Assembly: GCA_937874315.1 (NCBI GenBank) | Contig: CALNAE010000069.1 | Location: 1 to 17,671, forward strand | Origin: an uncultured Bifidobacterium sp. | Lineage (GTDB): Bacteria; Actinomycetota; Actinomycetes; Actinomycetales; Bifidobacteriaceae | Direction: 5' to 3' | DNA: 17,671 nucleotides | In this document: in pieces, positions 13,422-17,671 of the stretch | How the letters are laid out: every line of letters starts with the position of its first letter | Numbering within the stretch: the first letter of the stretch is position 1 | Notes under the pieces: generated by a model | Databases searched by the model: none | Told to the model about the DNA's origin: nothing | What the model saw: the letters and a program-made list of their open reading frames with translations, nothing else | Made by a program: the position numbers and the translations under genes

Positions 13422-14194
13422 CACGAGACCCCCACCTTATCCCGTATCTTATCGAGGGTCTTCGCGCCGATACCCGTGACGTCGAGCAACTGGTCGACGC
13501 TCGTAAAGCGACCGTGCGAACTGCGATAATCAATGATTCGCCGAGCCATGACCGGACCTATGCCCGGCAACGTGTCCAGCTCGTCCGCGCTCGCGGCGTT
13601 GAGATTGATCAGCGATGTCGTCGGCGACGACGACGAGACGCCAGACTGCGATCCGTTCTGCTGTGGCGGCGTCGAACCTTCGGACCGCCCCGGAGTCGCC
13701 GCGTCCTGCTCCCCCTGCCCACTGGCCGACGCGTCCGGCGTGCCGGAACCCTGCCGCGCGGCAGCAGACGAACCAGCCACCTTTGTTTTGGACGTCTGCG
13801 CCGCACCCGATTGCGCCCGTTGATAGTTCGCCGCCTGGTGCACGAGCATCGTCAGACTCGCACACAATGCGCAAGACAGCAACAGGATGACGGCTACAGC
13901 ATGGAGGGGTTTGAACAATATTCTGGGTCGAACACGCGCCTCGGACCGTTGCCGGTTGTCCACGGCCGGATCCGCATCCGCCCTACGCACCCCCGTCAAC
14001 GCGCCGAAGTCGGCATGCTCGATGCCAACGCCGGGACCGGATCGCGCAGCGCCGAGTCCAGATTCCGAGACGTCGCTATCGTCAACGCCGTCTTCGTCAG
14101 ACCCGCCGTCGTCTCCGATATTGACATCTCGAACATCACCGTCTCGAACACCGTCGTAGCCATGTCCCGCGCATCCTTCGAGCCGGCGCAACAT
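13421..14194 (-). CDS. comEA: ComEA-like DNA-binding competence protein
   Basis: Membrane-anchored DNA receptor of the uptake machinery. From ATG 14194 it has 257 residues. An acidic, low-complexity N-terminus (rich in Asp and Gly) precedes a single membrane helix (FKPLHAVAVILLLSCALCASL, about 94-117). A Ser/Gly/Gln-rich linker follows, then a C-terminal double helix-hairpin-helix (LINLNAASADELDTLPGIGPVMARRIIDYR ... LLDVTGIGAKTLDKI). ATG 14194 has GGAG 7 nt upstream. The alternative start at 14266 lacks a ribosome site and lies inside a hairpin. No SLBB domain is seen, although many ComEA have one. Coupled to comEC. Confidence 0.88.
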   Translation of the reverse strand: MLRRLEGCAGHGYDGVRDGDVRDVNIGDDGGSDEDGVDDSDVSESGLGAARSGPGVGIEHADFGALTGVRRADADPAVDNRQRSEARVRPRILFKPLHAVAVILLLSCALCASLTMLVHQAANYQRAQSGAAQTSKTKVAGSSAAARQGSGTPDASASGQGEQDAATPGRSEGSTPPQQNGSQSGVSSSSPTTSLINLNAASADELDTLPGIGPVMARRIIDYRSSHGRFTSVDQLLDVTGIGAKTLDKIRDKVGVS

Positions 14195-14258
14195 GGCGCC
14201 GCTCCGCGCAGGATATGCGGCGCGGGTATTGCCCGAGGATCGGCCCAAATATGCGATG

Positions 14259-14295
14259 ACGCCCATACCCTCACTCTGCGCGAGGATATGGGCGT
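14259..14295. repeat. Long dyad between leuS and comEA
   Basis: ACGCCCATA and TATGGGCGT (9-bp perfect arms, 19 bp apart) enclose CCTC/GAGG, so the whole forms a 14-bp stem with one mismatch and a 9-nt loop. There is no T-run on either side. It may act as an operator, an RNA hairpin or a weak leuS terminator. Confidence 0.5.
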
Positions 14296-14360
14296 ATGGC
14301 CAGTCGCATCACACTATGTGGTCGAAGGCTCGCGACACGGCCACCGTCCGACCGCAAGCG

Positions 14361-17333
14361 TCACTGCGCCGGTACGATCGACACGATCTTCGGCGCCTTC
14401 ACAATAACCTTGCGCGGTTCCTTGCCGCCGAGTCGCGCGGCGACCGCTTCCAACGCCATTGCCTTGAGCTCGTCGGGATCGATGTCTGGACTGACCTCCA
14501 GCTTGGCCCGCACCTTGCCCTTGATCTGCACGACAGCGATGACCGTATCCTGACCGACGTACTTCGGGTCGGCCTTGGGCCAGGACTCATGCGCGAGGGA
14601 ATGATCGTGCCCCAGCCGCCGCCAAAGCTCCTCCGCGATATGCGGCGCGATCGGCGAGAGCATCAGAATCAGCGGCTCGACGGCGGCCCGCGGCACCTCC
14701 TTGAGCGACGTGAGGTGGTTGTTGAGCACGATGAGCTTGGCGATGGCGGTGTTCGGGCGCATCCCCTCCATCTCCTCGGTCACCTCGGCTATGGTGTTGT
14801 TGAGCAGCTTGAGCGTGGGTAGCGCGAGCGCGGATTCGCCGACATGGGTCGCCCCGGTCGCCTCATCCACGACGTTTCGCCACAGCCGTTGGAGGAAGCG
14901 CATGCCGCCGATGACGTTGCGCGCGTTCCACGGACGTGACTCGTCCAACGGCCCCATGCTCATCTCGTAGAGTCGGAAGGTGTCGGCGCCATAGTTCTGA
15001 TACATGTCATCGGGGGTGATGATGTTCTTGAGGCTCTTGCCCATTTTGCCGAATTCACGGTTGGCGTGCTGACCGTGCCAGGTGAACGTCGGCTCGCCGT
15101 GTTCGTCGGACGGCCCCTCCTCCACCTCGCCCGCGGGGACGTACTGCCCGCGATCATCGGTGTACGCGTAGGCCTGAATCATGCCCTGATTGAAGAGCTT
15201 GTGGAACGGCTCGGGCGAATCGACATAACCCAGGTCATACAGAACCTTGTGCCAGAACCGAGAGTAGAGCAGATGGAGCACGGCATGCTCCACGCCGCCG
15301 ACGTACAGATCCACGCCGCCGGACGCACCCGCCGTGGCGTTGTGCTCCGGCCCCATCCAATAGTCGAACTCGTCGCGTTCGACCAAATGTTGGGTGTCGT
15401 TGGGATCAAGGTAGCGCATGTAGTACCAGCAGGAACCCGCCCAGTTGGGCATGGTGTTGGTGTCCCGATAATACGTCTTGGGGCCGTCGCCCAGATCGAG
15501 GGTGATCTTGACCCAGTCGGGGTCACGGCTCAGCGGCGTCTCCGGATTGGACTCGGCGTCGTTCGGGTCGAACGTCCTCGGACTGTAGTCGGGCACATCG
15601 GGAAGGTTGATCGGGAGCTGGTCGTCGGGCAGCAGATGCGCTATCCCCTCCTCGTCGTAGACGATCGGGAACGGTTCGCCCCAATAGCGCTGCCGTGAGA
15701 ACAGCCAGTCGCGCAGCCGGTAGCTGACGCTGCCCTTGCCCGCACCCGCGGATTCGAGCCATGCGGTGACCTTGGCGATGGCCTCATCGACGCGCAGGCC
15801 GTCGAGACTCAACGCGTCACCACGCAGCTGGGTGGAATCGACGCTGGAATTGATGACGACGCCGTCATGGGAGACGAAGGGCGCTGAGCCGATATAGCGG
15901 TCGAGCGAATCGTTGGAGCCCTCCAGAGGCCTGACCGTGTAGATCACCGGCAGTCCGAATTTCTCGGCGAACTCATAATCACGCTGGTCACCGCCGGGCA
16001 CCGCCATGATCGCTCCGGTGCCGTACCCCATGAGGACGTAGTCCGCGGTGAACACCGGCAGGTTGGCCCCGGTAATCGGGTTGACGGCGTACAGGCCTGT
16101 GAACAGACCGGATTTCTCGCCGGCCTCGTCCACGCGATCCTTCGCGGTTTTGGCCTCGGCCTCGAGACGATAGGCGCGCACGGCCTCAACCGGCGTGGCG
16201 TATCCGCCCTTCCACGCCGCCGGAATGCCGTCGGGCCACTGCCGGGGCACATCGGCAAGCAGGTCGTGTTCGGGCGATACCACGGCGAAGGTGGTGCCGA
16301 ACAGCGTGTCCGGCCTAGTGGTGTAGACCTCCATATCGCGCTCGCCCCGAGCCGTGGGAACGGCGAAATGAACCGACGCGCCATGGGATTCGCCGATCCA
16401 GTTGCGTTGCATCAGCTTGACCTTCTCGGGCCAGTCGATGGTGTCCAGATCCTCGATGAGGCGATGCCCGTACGCGGTGATGCGCATGGACCATTGCTTG
16501 AGTTCACGCTGAAAAACGGGGAAATTGCCCCGCTCCGAACGTCCTTCGGCCGTGACCTCCTCGTTGGCGAGCACCGTGCCCAGCCCGGGGCACCAGTTCA
16601 CCGGGGACTTGGAGATGTAGGCCAACCGATAGTCGTTGAGGATGTCCGCGCGCGTGGCGGGGTCGAGATCGTCCCAGCGCCGGCCTTCGTGACCTGGGAT
16701 GGGACGACTGCCGGAACGCAGCTGCTCCACGAGTTCGTCGATCGGTCGGGCGGAGCCCTTGCCGCCATCGGAACGCACGTAATCAGGGTCGTACCAGGCG
16801 TCGTAGATACGCGAGAAGATCCACTGCGTCCAACGTACATAGCCAGGGTCGATCGTGGCGAAGCTGCGTCGGTTGTCGAAGCTCAGTCCCATGCGATGCA
16901 GCTGCCGCCGCATGTTGGCGATGTTCGCCTCCGTCGTGATCCGAGGATGCTGCCCGGTTTGCACGGCATACTGCTCGGCCGGCAGTCCGAACGCGTCGTA
17001 TCCCATGGCATGCAGGACATTCTCGCCCTTCATGCGATGGTAGCGGCTGACGACGTCGGTCGCCAGATAACCGAGCGGATGCCCTACATGCAGACCTTTG
17101 CCCGAGGGATAGGGAAACATGTCCATGGCGAAATACGCGGGGCGCCCATCGGCGTGCCTCCCCTCGCCGTCCTTCAAGTCGCCCGAGACGTTGGCGGCCC
17201 AGAACGTGCCCTGTTCGTCCCAGGTGCGCTGCCAGTGCTCCTCGATGGTCTGCGCAAGCGCCGCATTGTAGCGGTACCGCGGTTCCGTTGGTTCCTGCGC
17301 CTGCGTCGACGTAGCCGATTCGTTCGTATCCAT
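14361..17333 (-). CDS. leuS: Leucyl-tRNA synthetase
   Basis: Class Ia aminoacyl-tRNA synthetase that charges tRNA-Leu. The HIGH motif is HVGH (82-85, in PSGKGLHVGHPLGY) and the KMSKS loop is KMGKS (about 763-767). The CP1 editing domain shows TTRPDTLFGTTF, and the LeuRS signature DLYVGGVEHAVLHLLYSRFW precedes the KMSKS loop. The C-terminal tRNA-binding part ends KVIVKAPKIVSIVPAQ. At 990 residues it is slightly longer than most bacterial LeuRS, as usual for actinobacteria. The start was set at ATG 17333 (MDTNES); a TTG two codons upstream is possible. No ribosome site precedes it, but CATAAT ends 8 nt before the ATG, so a leaderless transcript is possible. Confidence 0.97.
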   Translation of the reverse strand: MDTNESATSTQAQEPTEPRYRYNAALAQTIEEHWQRTWDEQGTFWAANVSGDLKDGEGRHADGRPAYFAMDMFPYPSGKGLHVGHPLGYLATDVVSRYHRMKGENVLHAMGYDAFGLPAEQYAVQTGQHPRITTEANIANMRRQLHRMGLSFDNRRSFATIDPGYVRWTQWIFSRIYDAWYDPDYVRSDGGKGSARPIDELVEQLRSGSRPIPGHEGRRWDDLDPATRADILNDYRLAYISKSPVNWCPGLGTVLANEEVTAEGRSERGNFPVFQRELKQWSMRITAYGHRLIEDLDTIDWPEKVKLMQRNWIGESHGASVHFAVPTARGERDMEVYTTRPDTLFGTTFAVVSPEHDLLADVPRQWPDGIPAAWKGGYATPVEAVRAYRLEAEAKTAKDRVDEAGEKSGLFTGLYAVNPITGANLPVFTADYVLMGYGTGAIMAVPGGDQRDYEFAEKFGLPVIYTVRPLEGSNDSLDRYIGSAPFVSHDGVVINSSVDSTQLRGDALSLDGLRVDEAIAKVTAWLESAGAGKGSVSYRLRDWLFSRQRYWGEPFPIVYDEEGIAHLLPDDQLPINLPDVPDYSPRTFDPNDAESNPETPLSRDPDWVKITLDLGDGPKTYYRDTNTMPNWAGSCWYYMRYLDPNDTQHLVERDEFDYWMGPEHNATAGASGGVDLYVGGVEHAVLHLLYSRFWHKVLYDLGYVDSPEPFHKLFNQGMIQAYAYTDDRGQYVPAGEVEEGPSDEHGEPTFTWHGQHANREFGKMGKSLKNIITPDDMYQNYGADTFRLYEMSMGPLDESRPWNARNVIGGMRFLQRLWRNVVDEATGATHVGESALALPTLKLLNNTIAEVTEEMEGMRPNTAIAKLIVLNNHLTSLKEVPRAAVEPLILMLSPIAPHIAEELWRRLGHDHSLAHESWPKADPKYVGQDTVIAVVQIKGKVRAKLEVSPDIDPDELKAMALEAVAARLGGKEPRKVIVKAPKIVSIVPAQ

Positions 17334-17564
17334 AGTCAAGGATTATGGTTTCGCAACTGGACACAATGGGACGTATCGTCCCGTTATCTCATATGGTGTC
17401 CCATTACGCGGATATATATTCCGAGCTCTGATCCTCACAGCCGTCATCATCCGCAGGTGCGACATCCTGCGGTTCATGGGCCGCCGACAGCACGGAACAC
17501 CGACATCATCCTCTGACACGGCGTAACCGACATGATGCGGCCGCCTCATCATTCACCGATGCAT
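17334..17564. promoter_or_regulatory. Intergenic region upstream of leuS
   Basis: About 230 bp with no convincing gene. GGGACG-TAT-CGTCCC (17368-17382) is a perfect short dyad. AATGGGAC (17365-17372) also pairs with GTCCCATT (17398-17405). An AT-rich GGATATATATTCC (near 17410-17422) offers a minus-strand TATATA -10 box with a weak CTGTGA -35. No T-box motif or leader peptide of leucine codons is evident. Confidence 0.35.
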
Positions 17565-17671
17565 TCACCTATGATCGGCATATGCGGCATTGAGCTGCCA
17601 ATCAACCGAGAATCCTGTGTCGCGCCGCAGTGCCTCGACGGCACGGCCCCAGCTGCCGTCACGTCGCATGG
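17565..17671 (-). CDS. 3' end of an unidentified gene (partial)
   Basis: The minus strand is open from the window edge to a TGA at 17565-17567, giving about 34 C-terminal residues (...RRDGSWGRAVEALRRDTGFSV...AAYADHR). The mix of charged and aromatic residues looks like real protein. I do not recognise the family. It would lie upstream of leuS on the same strand. The open stretch is short, so it could be chance. Confidence 0.4.
   Translation of the reverse strand, partial: MRRDGSWGRAVEALRRDTGFSVDWQLNAAYADHR

Noticed and set aside
16266..17516. Plus-strand open frame of 416 codons opposite leuS
   Set aside because: Antisense shadow of leuS, with no start signal and no recognisable domain.
17334..17564. 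T-box or leucine leader peptide controlling leuS
   Set aside because: No T-box consensus, no specifier stem and no run of leucine codons found; only short dyads.

Overview
The window looks like a high-GC actinobacterial chromosome segment, most likely Bifidobacterium or a close relative. The reasons are the leuS-comEA-comEC-holA-tsaE-tsaB-rimI-tsaD order, a WhiB-type Fe-S protein, strong GC bias and AGGAGG-type ribosome binding sites. The genus is an inference from gene content, not from a database search.

The left third (1-6472) is accessory DNA. It starts with a 55-bp scrap that reads like an ISL3-type transposase, followed by a complete IS21-family element (56-2488, istA and istB with about 70-bp inverted ends). 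The IS abuts, and truncates, a ParA-type partition ATPase (2480-2872). From there to about 6.1 kb lies a compact leftward module. In transcription order it holds a two-TM protein (5677-5234), a second two-TM protein (5237-4983), a 73-aa soluble protein (4983-4762), a 26-aa hydrophobic peptide (4765-4685), a winged-helix replication-initiator-like protein (4688-3504), a WhiB-like protein (3504-2980) and then parA. The first six genes are linked stop-to-start by 1- to 4-nt overlaps. The most striking feature is inside the putative initiator gene: four palindromic, iteron-like repeats (4150-4289), all spaced by whole codons, sit next to an AT-rich stretch (4121-4150). This resembles lambda gene O, where the replication origin lies inside the initiator gene. 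A second array, five 8-bp units in exact register (2901-2940), sits just upstream of parA and looks like a partition site or operator.

The module is headed by a divergent pair of related small HTH proteins (5819-6034 minus, 6164-6511 plus) with back-to-back promoters, like a phage or ICE maintenance switch. The rightward HTH gene runs through the tRNA-Asn terminator and ends inside the tRNA-Asn gene on the antisense strand. This suggests integration at the 3' end of tRNA-Asn(GUU) (6473-6545, minus). No integrase, second att copy or transfer gene is visible, so the element's type and left boundary cannot be fixed.

The right two thirds (6473-17671) are core chromosome, all on the minus strand: leuS (leucyl-tRNA synthetase), comEA and comEC (DNA uptake), holA (DNA polymerase III delta), the t6A modification genes tsaE, tsaB and tsaD with rimI embedded, and finally tRNA-Asn, itself a substrate class for t6A. 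Upstream of leuS are about 230 bp with short dyads and the 3' end of an unidentified gene at the window edge. No CRISPR array or rRNA is present. Apart from the IS, no gene-free stretch exceeds 300 bp.
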